Part shown: positions 16,386 to 24,451 of the stretch, piece after piece | Position numbering within the stretch: the stretch's first letter is position 1 | Layout of the letters: every line of letters starts with the position of its first letter | Assembly (NCBI GenBank): GCA_027491415.1 | Contig: JAOZFH010000013.1 | Location: 1 to 61,089, forward strand | Origin: Thermoproteota archaeon | GTDB taxonomy: Archaea; Korarchaeota; Korarchaeia; Korarchaeales; Korarchaeaceae | Direction: 5' to 3' | DNA length: 61,089 nucleotides | Translations under genes and position numbers: made by a program | The notes under the pieces: model-generated | What the model was told of the DNA's origin: nothing | Database searches by the model: none | What the model saw: the letters and a program-made list of their open reading frames with translations, nothing else

Positions 16386-16710
16386 GTGGGGAAGGCCGCC
16401 GTGTTCATTGACGGGGGCTACATGAGGGCGGTGCTGAGGCACCTCGGGGAGCCCAGGATAGACTACGAGAAGCTCTCCGACAGGGTCTGCGGCAATCTGG
16501 AGAGGTTGAGAACCTACTACTACGACTGCCTTCCTCACCTGGCCGAGCGCCCGGGGGACGAGGACAGGGAGAGGTACGCCAGGATGGAGAGGTTCCTGAA
16601 CACGCTCAGGGGACTCCCCAGGTCGAGGTCAGGCTGGGAAAGCAGGTGGTTCGACAGATGGGTGGGGGGCCGAGAGGTACGAGCAGAAGCAGCGCGCGCC
16701 CCGTCAGTCC
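16386..16710 (+). pseudogene. NYN-domain (LabA/PIN-like) protein remnant
   Basis: GTG 16386 begins GKAAVFIDGGYMRAVLRHLG, the NYN N-terminus with the first catalytic Asp. The frame is good to LNTLRGLP, then shifts at about 16612-16620 to continue as QVEVRLGKQVVRQMGGG, and shifts again near 16672 to give AERYEQKQ. The family continues YEQKGVD with a second catalytic Asp; here sequence homology stops at YEQK where the convergent triosephosphate isomerase gene ends. Two single-base losses and a missing C-terminal half make this a dead gene. A TATA-like TTAATAAG lies near 16350. Confidence 0.7.
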
Positions 16711-17387
16711 TCTGGCGCCATGGCGCCCCTCGCAAGTTCCAGCAGCTTCTCCCTTGGCCTGGGCGCCCTGGCCACCGCCGAGGCGAGGAGGACGGCGTCC
16801 ACGCCCAGCTCAAAGGCCCTCCTGACGTCTTCCCCCGTGGACACGCCAGCCCCGCAGATCACGGCGACTTCCTCGAACTTCGAGCGTACCGCGTTCACCG
16901 TCCTAGTGACCGCCTCGGGTCTGGCCTTTGACACCGACACCCCGGTTCCTATGAGTTCTGGGGGCTCGAAGGCCACCGCCGTCGGCTTGAGCGCCGCGGC
17001 GGCAAGCGACTCCTCGGGATCCCCGGCGCAGACTATCGAGGCCAGGCCCTCTCCCCTCAGCATCCGGACGGCCGCGCGGACATCGGCCAGCCTCATCCTC
17101 CTCTCGCTGTGGTTGATGAGCGAGCCCTTCAGGCCGTACTCCCTGAGGAGCCTGGGGCTCACGTGCCCGGTCCTGGCTCCCGGCTCCACGGGATCCACGT
17201 GCTGGGCGAAGACGGGTATGTCCACCTCTCTCGCCACCGCCCAGGCGTCCATGAGGGATGGGGCTATGCCAAAGGCCACGCCCGTCTCCCTGCCAACCTC
17301 CTCCGCCAGCCTGGCTATCTGAACGGCCCTCTGACCGATCGCCTCCCTGTAGAGCTTCAGGTTCACGATGATGTCGGGGAGGATCAT
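16704..17387 (-). CDS. tpiA: Triosephosphate isomerase, archaeal short type
   Basis: 227 residues, the archaeal length (bacterial enzymes have about 250). It interconverts dihydroxyacetone phosphate and glyceraldehyde 3-phosphate in glycolysis and gluconeogenesis. Motifs: IVNLKLY (Asn/Lys of the active site), FAQHVDPVEPGARTGHVSP, SLINHSERR (catalytic His), AFEPPELIGTG (catalytic Glu and loop 6) and CGAGVSTGEDV (phosphate-binding loop 7). ATG 17387 is set by a TATA box (CTTATTTG, 17410-17417) 26-27 nt upstream, giving a leaderless mRNA; the longer frame from 17471 starts upstream of that promoter and was rejected. Confidence 0.96.
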   Translation of the reverse strand: MILPDIIVNLKLYREAIGQRAVQIARLAEEVGRETGVAFGIAPSLMDAWAVAREVDIPVFAQHVDPVEPGARTGHVSPRLLREYGLKGSLINHSERRMRLADVRAAVRMLRGEGLASIVCAGDPEESLAAAALKPTAVAFEPPELIGTGVSVSKARPEAVTRTVNAVRSKFEEVAVICGAGVSTGEDVRRAFELGVDAVLLASAVARAPRPREKLLELARGAMAPED

Positions 17388-17409
17388 CGCGTCCCCCTTG
17401 GATGGGAGA

Positions 17410-17417
17410 CAAATAAG
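17410..17417 (-). promoter_or_regulatory. TATA box of tpiA
   Basis: CTTATTTG on the minus strand, centred 26-27 nt before the ATG at 17387, which predicts a leaderless transcript. Confidence 0.6.
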
Positions 17418-17506
17418 CGGCGGTGGTGGGGGTCCCGACGTCCTGAGCCGGGGGGTAGAGGAGGGGGCCAATGGGGCGTGGGTCGGCGCTTAGGGGGTAA
17501 GGTCCT

Positions 17507-19471
17507 TCACCGGGCGGCTTCGGCCTTGGATCTCGACTCCTGAGCCGCCCTCAGCTTTTCAGCCAGCCTTGCCACCATCCGCTCGTAGGCGCCTCGGAAG
17601 CTCCTGTAGAACAGCTTCATGAGGTCGTAGACTATCAGCACGAAGAAGACCAGGAGAACGAGCAGCACGATCCGATCCGCCAGCTCTCCGAGGCCCGGCA
17701 GGCTAGAGACCCTCGGCGGGGCTATCCACATGAGGACGGTCAGGAAGCTCAGGTAGAGGAGGTCCACCAAGGCCCTGTTCACCGCGGCCTCCGTGACGGC
17801 GCCGAGCTTCCTCACCAGCCAGCCCGAGGTCAGGTCAACGAGATACTTGAGGGCCATCAGGATCCTGTACCCGAAGTAGACGACCGCCACCAGCTCGGCG
17901 AAGGCCAGCAGGTCGGCGGGCACTATTTGGAAGGGGCCTATCGTGATAGGCCCAAACCCGGCCAGCAGCCTCTCAACGACCCTGATTATGAACAGGGCTA
18001 AGGTGAGCTTGATTGCGCTGGACAGGAGCGTTCCGAGGGCCCTTTCCGCCCTCCTCAGCCTGCGCCTCCTGCTCACCGGCCTGGCCTCCACCTTCGGGGT
18101 GGGTTCTCTCCTCTCGGGCCTCTCAAAGGGGGCCCTCTTCCCGGGCTCGGGCCTTGTGAAGACCGTCCAAATCATAGCCGCCGAGAAAGCCGGGGGAATC
18201 GCCGCCATGTAAATCAGGAAGAGGTCTAGTCTGCCGGCGATCGCCGTCAGGGCAGCGACCAGGAGCCTGACATCCCTCCCGGCTGGGCTCCACGCCCGCA
18301 TCTCGACGACCCGGGGGTCCTCTCCCCAGCCGGCCAGGTGTGAGACATAGCTCGTGATGAAGACGTTCCCGGCCGCGGCGGCCACCGTGAGAAGGCCAAA
18401 CCTGTCAAGGGGCCACATCACAAGGCCAGAGGCGGCCACCAAGGCCAGGTCGGCGTACCTGTCGAGAAAGGCGTCGAACACCTTCCCGAACTTGCTGGCT
18501 CTCTGGAAGAGCCTGGCTACCTCGCCGTCCACGCCGTCGAGTATTGAAGAGAGCTGGATGAGTATTCCCCCTATCACCGCCCTCCCCAGCGCGATCAGAA
18601 CCGCGCCGCCGACGCACGTCAGGAATGAGACCGCCGAGATCAGGTTTGGGCTTATCGAGATGCCGCGCAGGAACAGCCAGACAGAGACCCTCGTGGAGAG
18701 GGGCCTGTTCATGTATCTGGACACCGGCCCGTCGCCAGGCTTCAGGAGGCTCCTCCTGAGGAGCTTGGGCAGGAGCTTTCGGGCCTCTCCCAGCTCCTCA
18801 GGCGTATCCACGTCCATCCAGAGCAGGCCCGTGACGTCGACGTAGTCTACCTCGCCCTTCCTAATGGCCCTCCTAAGCGCGTCGGCAACGGTGGCCTTCG
18901 GGCCTATCTCTGCTATGGTCTCCTCCACTATCCTCCTGGCGCCGACGGAGCAGTAGAAGAGGCCCGTGTCCACCCCGTAGTAGGGGGGAGCCTTCTTGCC
19001 GACCTGCTCCACCCTGCCCTCCCGGACGACGACCTTCAGGCCCTCCTCGATCTTGTCCCAGGGCGGGTTCCTGTCGAGACAGAGTGTGAACGCGGCGCCC
19101 CCTCCCTTCCTCAAGAGCCTCCTGAGGATGTCCGGTTCGAATATGTGGTCCGACATGAGGAGCAGGAACTCCTCGGAGTTCAGGGCCTCCATGCCAGCCC
19201 TCAGCGAGTAGAGGTTCCCAAAGCCCTCCTCGGCGTCCGTGGCGACTATCTCAACCGAGTCTCCGTATCTCTCGCGGAAGGCTTCCACGAGGCTGGGCCT
19301 CGTGACTATCACGACCCTCTGTATGCCCTCCTCCCTGAGCCACCTCAGAGTCAGGTCCATTATCGCCAGACCCGGGGCCAGCTCGAACAGGGACTTCGGC
19401 ATCTCCCGCGAGTAGGGCTCCATTCGAGTTGCCCTTCCCGCCGCCAGAATCAGAGCTGGGGGGCGCCTCAC
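17507..19471 (-). CDS. Nucleotidyltransferase / CDP-alcohol phosphotransferase fusion (IPCT/DIPPS type) with extra membrane domain
   Basis: 654 residues. Residues 1-230 are a sugar-phosphate nucleotidyltransferase (LILAAGRATRM, LLLMSDHIF, MDVDTPEELG). Residues 245-430 are a CDP-alcohol phosphatidyltransferase with the motif DGVDGEVARLF...GKVFDAFLDRYAD and several membrane helices. This fusion matches CTP:inositol-1-phosphate cytidylyltransferase/di-myo-inositol-phosphate-phosphate synthase of hyperthermophiles. After a basic, proline-rich linker (about 435-470), a further 180 residues carry about four membrane helices and a coiled basic tail, which the usual enzyme lacks. GTG 19471 lies 26 nt after TTTAATG; ATG 19495 is the alternative. 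Confidence 0.82.
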   Translation of the reverse strand: MRRPPALILAAGRATRMEPYSREMPKSLFELAPGLAIMDLTLRWLREEGIQRVVIVTRPSLVEAFRERYGDSVEIVATDAEEGFGNLYSLRAGMEALNSEEFLLLMSDHIFEPDILRRLLRKGGGAAFTLCLDRNPPWDKIEEGLKVVVREGRVEQVGKKAPPYYGVDTGLFYCSVGARRIVEETIAEIGPKATVADALRRAIRKGEVDYVDVTGLLWMDVDTPEELGEARKLLPKLLRRSLLKPGDGPVSRYMNRPLSTRVSVWLFLRGISISPNLISAVSFLTCVGGAVLIALGRAVIGGILIQLSSILDGVDGEVARLFQRASKFGKVFDAFLDRYADLALVAASGLVMWPLDRFGLLTVAAAAGNVFITSYVSHLAGWGEDPRVVEMRAWSPAGRDVRLLVAALTAIAGRLDLFLIYMAAIPPAFSAAMIWTVFTRPEPGKRAPFERPERREPTPKVEARPVSRRRRLRRAERALGTLLSSAIKLTLALFIIRVVERLLAGFGPITIGPFQIVPADLLAFAELVAVVYFGYRILMALKYLVDLTSGWLVRKLGAVTEAAVNRALVDLLYLSFLTVLMWIAPPRVSSLPGLGELADRIVLLVLLVFFVLIVYDLMKLFYRSFRGAYERMVARLAEKLRAAQESRSKAEAAR

Positions 19472-19492
19472 AGGGCCGCCCGGAAGGCCCCG

Positions 19493-19499
19493 CATTAAA
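19493..19499 (-). promoter_or_regulatory. TATA-like element of the IPCT/DIPPS-type gene
   Basis: TTTAATG on the minus strand, about 26 nt before GTG 19471. A second possible element, CTTATTTTATG near 19527-19537, would instead favour the ATG at 19495. Confidence 0.4.
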
Positions 19500-20132
19500 C
19501 CCTTTGCCCACGCTCAATTTACAGACATAAAATAAGCCCTGTGGGCACGAGGGAGCCGCAGATTGTGGAACTGGTCGCCCGCGCGCATCAACCCCCCATA
19601 TTTTCTCGGTGACGTCATCAGCGATAAGAGGTTCCCGTCTTGACCGTTTTCAATCGAGGTCGAGTTGTACCTGCCCCCTCGCCCTCTCGGTGATCCCCTC
19701 CTTGACCTCGCACGAGTCAGGGCAGGGGTACGTCTGGATCCCTCCGGGGGTGAGGGGTGGGCCGAGACTCAGAGGGGCTTCAGCGGCTTCCGTCGGGAGT
19801 TCGAGAGGTCTGGAAACGATCCGGCCGGGTAAACTCAGCTGCAGAGTCGGCAAGGTGGCCGGGCCAGAGCTGAGACGGGTCGAGGAGCGTCTGGCGGACT
19901 TCGGCCTTCCGCGGAGGCGGCGCTGTCGAACGACTGCGAGTCGGATCTGGCCGCCGTCCGAGAGGCGCTGGGCGAGCCTGAGACCAGTGGAGATCGACTT
20001 TAGAGGCGGGAGTCCCTCCTAAAGGAGGGAAGAGAGTGGCAGGGGCCGTTCGGCGGTACCGACAGGCGGTGTCCGGAGGTTCAGGCTGGGAGGGTGGGGA
20101 GGAGAGAAGGGAGGGGGGAGCGGTCGCCCCAA
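19496..20132. other. Gene-poor interval with decayed coding remnant
   Basis: 637 bp without a convincing intact gene. On the plus strand, 19849-20040 reads as amphipathic helical sequence broken across frames: GPELRRVEERLADFGL in one, then AEAALSNDCESDLAAVREALGEP in another, ending in an in-frame TAG followed by RRESLLKEGREW. This suggests a dead gene rather than a spacer. I cannot name the family. The minus strand near 19660-19750 contains YPCPDSCEVKEGITERARGQ before a stop, also unassigned. Confidence 0.3.
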
Positions 20133-21842
20133 TCACGAGGGCGGGGCGAAGATGGAGAACTTCCTCAGCCTGGCCCTCAGCTCCATCAGGGCGATCACGT
20201 TGATGGCCGATATCGAGCCGACGACCCTGGTCCCCTCCTCGACGACGGGCAGGCAGGCGACGCCGTACTCGTACATCTTGTGAACGGCAGCCTCTACCGG
20301 TTCCTCCGGCTCCACGAATGGGTATCCGAGCCTCGCGACGTCCCCGACCATCGTCTTCTCCCAGAGCTCCGGCGCAAGCCTCTCGACGTCCTCCACCTCG
20401 ATGACGCCGATCACCCTGCCATTCTCGACGACTGGGTAGGTGAGGAACTCCGGGTGCTTGATCAGGATCTCGTCGACGAACTCCTTCAGGGTCGCCCTAG
20501 CGTCGACCGTCGGAGGGGCGGGGCCCATGACCTCCCTCACGGGGATGTCTCCGATGTCCTGGAGGCCGATCCTCTCCATCAGCCTCTGGTTCTTGGGCAG
20601 GGAGGTCGGACCCGAGATGAGGTAGGCCGCGGCCGAGGCGACGATGCTCGGGATCAGGTAGAACTCGGAGCCGGTGGTCTCGGCCACGAAGGCCACGGAG
20701 GTCAGCGGGGTCTTGAAGCCGGCCGACAGCATGGCCGACATGCCCAGGGCCACGAAGAGGTCCTCGTTCCTCCCAAGCGTCTGCCCCCAGACTGCCCCGA
20801 GGGCGGAGCCCATCACGATCGTGGGTATGAAGACGCCCCCCACCCCGGCACCTCCGAGGGTCAGGGCCGTGGTGAGCGCCTTGAGGAGGAGCATTGTCGC
20901 GAAGAACTCGGCGCCCCAGCGGGAAGCCAGGGCGCCCCTCACGAGGTCGTAGCTGGTGCCCAGGGGGTGGGGCCCTCCGAAGAAGGTCACCGAGGTGAGA
21001 CCGATCAGGCCAACCCCGAGCCCGCTGAGGAAACCCCTAAGGGTGTACGGCGTGTCCTCTCCCCAGACCGACTCCACGGCATTGATGAGTTTCACAAATC
21101 CGACCGAGGCCGCCCCGGCGACCAGACCCTCGGCTACGGCGAAGAGCACTATGAAGAGGTCAACCGAGGCGTACACCGAGGGGTAGCGGAATATGGGCTT
21201 CGTGCCGAGTATCGAACACAGGGTCAGGTAAGAGGCCACAGAGGCGACCAGGGCGGGCACGACCGCCTTGTGCTCCAGTCCCTCCTTGTACGGGACCTCC
21301 AAGGCGAAGATCAGGCCGGTCAGCGGGGCCTTGAAGACGGCGCCTATGCCGGCGGCCGCGCCGGTCATCAGGAGGATCCTCCTGTCGGTGCGAACGCCGA
21401 GCCTCCTTATCAGCCGCTCGAGGGCCACCCCAACCCCGCCGCCTATGTGAATGCTCGGCCCTTCCAGGCCGGCGCTTCCCCCCAGCCCTATCGTTGTCGC
21501 GGACGCGACGGCCTTGGGCATGAGGTCCCTTATCTCCAGCCTCCCATTCCTCTCGTGGTAGGCCTCGAGGACCTCCTCAGTGCCGTGCATGTCGGGATCA
21601 ATCGTCAGCCTGTCCCTGATCACCCCGGTAAGGGTCAGTCCCGCCACCGGAGCCATGAGCGCAAGGAGGGGGTACCTGACCATCAGCTCCTGTAGCGCCT
21701 CCCAGGGTCTAGCGACGGCGAAGTCGAGGCCTGCGACGGCGACCCCAGTGGCCACCCCGATCAGGGCGGCCGTTACGAACCACTTGGCGAGGTTGGCCCC
21801 CAGGATCTTGGGACCCCCGGGGAAGGAGCGGAGCGGTATCAT
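20133..21842 (-). CDS. ClC-family chloride channel/transporter with CBS pair
   Basis: 569 residues. The membrane part (about 10-420) has GSAGLEGPSIHIGGG, whose Glu corresponds to the gating glutamate of ClC proteins, and GAGVGGVFIPTIVMGSALGA, the GxFxP anion-binding motif. The first anion motif GSGIP is replaced by a variant around DMHGTEEVLEAYH, as in other archaeal CBS-containing members. Residues 430-560 form two CBS domains (VREVMGPAPPTVDARATL; VGDVARLGYPFVEPEEPVEAAV), likely sensing adenine nucleotides. The ATG overlaps the stop of the upstream EamA gene (ATGA). Confidence 0.95.
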   Translation of the reverse strand: MIPLRSFPGGPKILGANLAKWFVTAALIGVATGVAVAGLDFAVARPWEALQELMVRYPLLALMAPVAGLTLTGVIRDRLTIDPDMHGTEEVLEAYHERNGRLEIRDLMPKAVASATTIGLGGSAGLEGPSIHIGGGVGVALERLIRRLGVRTDRRILLMTGAAAGIGAVFKAPLTGLIFALEVPYKEGLEHKAVVPALVASVASYLTLCSILGTKPIFRYPSVYASVDLFIVLFAVAEGLVAGAASVGFVKLINAVESVWGEDTPYTLRGFLSGLGVGLIGLTSVTFFGGPHPLGTSYDLVRGALASRWGAEFFATMLLLKALTTALTLGGAGVGGVFIPTIVMGSALGAVWGQTLGRNEDLFVALGMSAMLSAGFKTPLTSVAFVAETTGSEFYLIPSIVASAAAYLISGPTSLPKNQRLMERIGLQDIGDIPVREVMGPAPPTVDARATLKEFVDEILIKHPEFLTYPVVENGRVIGVIEVEDVERLAPELWEKTMVGDVARLGYPFVEPEEPVEAAVHKMYEYGVACLPVVEEGTRVVGSISAINVIALMELRARLRKFSIFAPPS

Positions 21843-22752
21843 CCAGCATCACCTCCGTAGGCGTCGGTCGAGTCCCTGCTCTCGGGCCCCTGGCTCGCTG
21901 AGAGTGGGATTGACGTGAGTATAAGGGCTGCCCCTGCCGCCTGCGCGGGGGTTAGCCCCTCGCCGAGCATGGCCCAAGAGAAGGCAGCGGCGAAGACCGG
22001 CTCGGCGAGGAGCCCCAGAGCGGCCGACTCCGGAGGAATCCTGGCCTGAGCCCACGCCTGGAGGAAGAACGCGAGCGCCGTGGCCAGGAGACCCGTGTAG
22101 GCCGCCGAGGCCGCTGCCGGCCATGTGGTCGGGAGTGACCTCTCGCCAAGCAGGGGAGAGAGGAGGGTCGCGAGGACGGGTGTCGGGAGGAACTGGCTCA
22201 GCGCCAGGCTGGCGGGGTCCGTGGACCTCGCCATGCGGTCCACGGCAACGACCTGCGCGGCCCATATGAACGCGCAGACCAGAGTAAGAGCGTCGCCCCT
22301 CGACAGGGGGATACCCCAGATGGCCCCGGTCAGCAGTCCGAGTCCGATTACGCCGAGGGAGACTGCCAGAATCGACCTGAAGGTGGGCCTCCTCCGGAAC
22401 GCGAGGAACTCTATAGCCGGTACCAGCGGGGCGTTGAGGCCGGTTATGAAGGCAGACTTGGTGGCCGAGGTGCCGGCCAGCCCCTCCAGCTGAAAGGCGA
22501 ACCCCAGGAACACCAGCACTCCGGTGGCCACGCCCCACTGAGTCACCTGGGGCCTCCTGCCGGTCAGCCTCATCCCACCCCAGAGGGCCACCGACGCGAG
22601 AGCGAACCTGGCGGCGAGAAAGGGCATCGGATCGGAGGTCTGGAAGGCGTGCTTCATCGCCGGGAATGTGCCCCCCAGAGGGCCGCCACCCCGAGTATCC
22701 CGGCGATGCCCTGAAGCCTCTGACGGCGAAGGCCGCGGAGACCTGTCCTCAA
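21839..22752 (-). pseudogene. EamA/DMT-family transporter, frameshifted near the N-terminus
   Basis: From ATG 22657 the frame encodes 272 residues with about nine membrane helices in two EamA halves. The first helix is in another frame: TTG 22752 reads RRQRLQGIAGILGVAALWG and then loses frame in a six-G run at about 22670; one more G would restore GGTFPAMKHAF. The decayed second copy at 24140-24420 reads GIAG...TGTFPAIKHAF in one frame across this point, which supports a one-base loss here. A TATA box (22781-22790) fits the TTG start. The remaining ORF might still be translated from 22657 but would lack helix 1. It is coupled to the ClC gene. Confidence 0.75.
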
Positions 22753-22780
22753 CCCGACTCTCGCCAGAGAGCCCCCGGCA

Positions 22781-22790
22781 CGATTAATTC
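22781..22790 (-). promoter_or_regulatory. TATA box of the EamA gene (copy 1)
   Basis: GAATTAATCG on the minus strand, placing transcription start a few bases before TTG 22752. The equivalent element of the decayed copy lies at 24412-24424, at nearly the same distance from the GIAG codons (about 80 versus 77 bp). Confidence 0.5.
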
Positions 22791-22848
22791 TTTCCCACCG
22801 GTCGTCCCCAGGACGGAAGCCGAACGTCTCCAGAACGCTCAGGTTTGA

Positions 22849-22960
22849 CTACAGGGCCAGATCCCCCCTGATGACGGTGACGGCACCTCCCCCTATCCAG
22901 GCCGGCACTATCTCCCCCGGGGGCTCCCGGGTGAGGGCGTCAGTGATGCAAAACTTTTCA
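22849..22960 (-). pseudogene. PhzF-family remnant with internal deletion
   Basis: On the minus strand FCITDALTREP matches the start of the intact PhzF gene (VCVIDAFTRDP). It is followed almost directly by AWIGGGAVTVIRGDLAL and a stop, matching its C-terminus (AWIGGEAVTVIRGELAL). About 250 intervening codons are missing. It is the partner left behind by a duplication of the PhzF-EamA block. Confidence 0.75.
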
Positions 22961-23110
22961 CAGGCCACCCAAGTAAGGGGGACCATTTCTGGTAGCTGCC
23001 GGCGTTCGTCGCCGGGAGGCGGAGGGTCGAGGGTCTCCGGGGAAATACGATCAACGTTTTTACGTCCTGAGTGAATGATACGATGGCGATCCGCGGGGGA
23101 ATCGGGCAGA

Positions 23111-23500
23111 ATGACCAGGATAGACCTCACACGAGTTATGGAGGCTTTGATTCGGAGAGAGGAGATCCTATTCGCCTACATCTTCGGCTCAGCCGCCGAG
23201 CAGAGGGACTCGGAACTCAGCGATGTGGACATCGCAGTCTACCTGGACCCCTCTCTGCCGCGGACTAGGATGCTGGAGATATTGGCTGAGATCGCGAGCG
23301 AGCTCGAGCCTGGGCTCAAGGTGGACCTCGTCCTCCTCAACACGGCGTCGCCGAGCCTGGCCTTCGAGGCGATAAGGGGGAAGCCGGTCGTCGTCAGGGA
23401 CGAGGGCGCGCTGAAGGAGTTCGTCTACAGAACCCTCAAGGTGTATCACGACAGGAGGTACTACGACTTGAGATGGGCGAGGGCGGTCCTAGCGAGGTGA
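23111..23500 (+). CDS. mntA: MntA-type nucleotidyltransferase antitoxin
   Basis: 129 residues. YIFGSAAEQRDSELSDVDIAVYLD holds the GSx9DxD catalytic motif, and VDLVLLN gives the third acidic residue. MntA antitoxins neutralise HepT by adding AMP to a tyrosine of the toxin. ATG 23111 is preceded by a weak GGGAATCGGGCAGA. Three in-frame or nearby ATGs at 23071-23084 are upstream alternatives; a TATA-like GTTTTTACG at 23054-23062 gives a start near 23085 and favours 23111. The HepT gene follows with no gap. Confidence 0.88.
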   Translation: MTRIDLTRVMEALIRREEILFAYIFGSAAEQRDSELSDVDIAVYLDPSLPRTRMLEILAEIASELEPGLKVDLVLLNTASPSLAFEAIRGKPVVVRDEGALKEFVYRTLKVYHDRRYYDLRWARAVLAR

Positions 23501-23506
23501 GTGAGG

Positions 23507-23944
23507 ATGTACTTTGCTGAGAAAGTGTCCAGAAAGATAGCCGTCCTTGAGAGAGCGTTGGGCTACCTCAGATCCAGGGCAGACGTGACTCCTGAGCAGA
23601 TCGAGGAAAACTATGAACTGAGGAGCGCCTTGGAGAGGAACTTCCAGGTCGCGATAGAGGCGGCGCTGGACATAGGAGAGATGATAATCGCTGAGGAGGG
23701 ACTCCCCAGGCCAGAGGAGTACAGGGGGGTATTCCTAGAGCTCGGGAGGGCGGGCATACTCCCGAAGGATTTTGCAGAGAGGATAGCGCCCATGGCTGGC
23801 TTCAGGAACGTGCTGGTACACCAGTACGATGTGGTGGAGCCAGAGCGTCTGTGCGAGTTTCTGAGAGATAGGCTCGCCGATCTGGAGGACTTCCTCAAGT
23901 GTGTGAGGGCCTACATGAGGAGGAAGGGCGTCGCCCAGCCCTAA
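23507..23944 (+). CDS. hepT: HepT-type (DUF86) HEPN toxin
   Basis: 145 residues. The helical HEPN fold has ERNFQVAIEAALDIGEMIIAE followed by the RNase motif RX4HXY in RNVLVHQY, intact here; the tyrosine is the AMP acceptor in studied MntA/HepT pairs. ATG 23507 lies six bases after the antitoxin stop (GTG 23501 directly abuts it). In contrast to the pair at 14520-15251, both members of this one are intact, and it sits between the two copies of the PhzF-EamA duplication. Confidence 0.9.
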   Translation: MYFAEKVSRKIAVLERALGYLRSRADVTPEQIEENYELRSALERNFQVAIEAALDIGEMIIAEEGLPRPEEYRGVFLELGRAGILPKDFAERIAPMAGFRNVLVHQYDVVEPERLCEFLRDRLADLEDFLKCVRAYMRRKGVAQP

Positions 23945-24139
23945 TCGCTTTCGGAGACGGTGCTGGAGATGCACCCCTATTGACAGGTCCTGGCTTAAGC
24001 GGCTCCGAGGTGAGCCGATGCCTCCCCGTGCGAGGTCGGGCCAGGGGGATGTAGGTCGAGAGCAGCACAGCGCCAAGCCCGATACCCTACCTTGAGATTT
24101 TCCCCGGGCCCCTCCCACCCCCCGGCGCGGCGCTTCAAT

Positions 24140-24420
24140 TCGGGATGATGACAAGGAGACGCGCGTGGCGACCCCCCTGACGTGCTACCCCGAGCCTCCT
24201 GCCTGCCAGCTTGGCCCCGCCCAGATGGCCGCCGACGCGAACGCGAACCTGGCGGCGAGAGGGCGCTGGGTCGGACATCTGGAAGGCGTGCTTTATCGCC
24301 GGAAAAGTCCCGGTCCTGAGCGCGGCGGCGGTAAGTGTTCCCGCGATCCCGGAGGCCGCCCCGGCAGATCGCCCGCCGCCCCTCTAGTTCAACTCCAGGC
24401 CGCGGTCGGCGGGCCGATTA
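24140..24420 (-). pseudogene. EamA transporter remnant (copy 2)
   Basis: The plus-strand stretch 24218-24310 aligns with 22577-22670 at roughly 80 percent identity by eye. On the minus strand it reads GIAGTLTAAALRTGTFPAIK and HAFQMSDP in one frame, then LAARFAFASAAIW in another before stops. Only the first 80-90 codons survive. The TATA box TTAATCGG (24412-24420) is retained. It lies just downstream of the intact PhzF gene, so the ancestral block was transcribed PhzF then EamA. Confidence 0.72.
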
Positions 24421-24451
24421 ATGCTTTCTCCTCCTCGGCCCCCCACAGGGG

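Noticed and set aside
20094-21695. 533-codon open frame on the plus strand
   Set aside because: It is antisense to the ClC channel gene, has no family signature and is rich in Arg, Gly, Glu and Pro, as expected from the complement of high-GC coding sequence.
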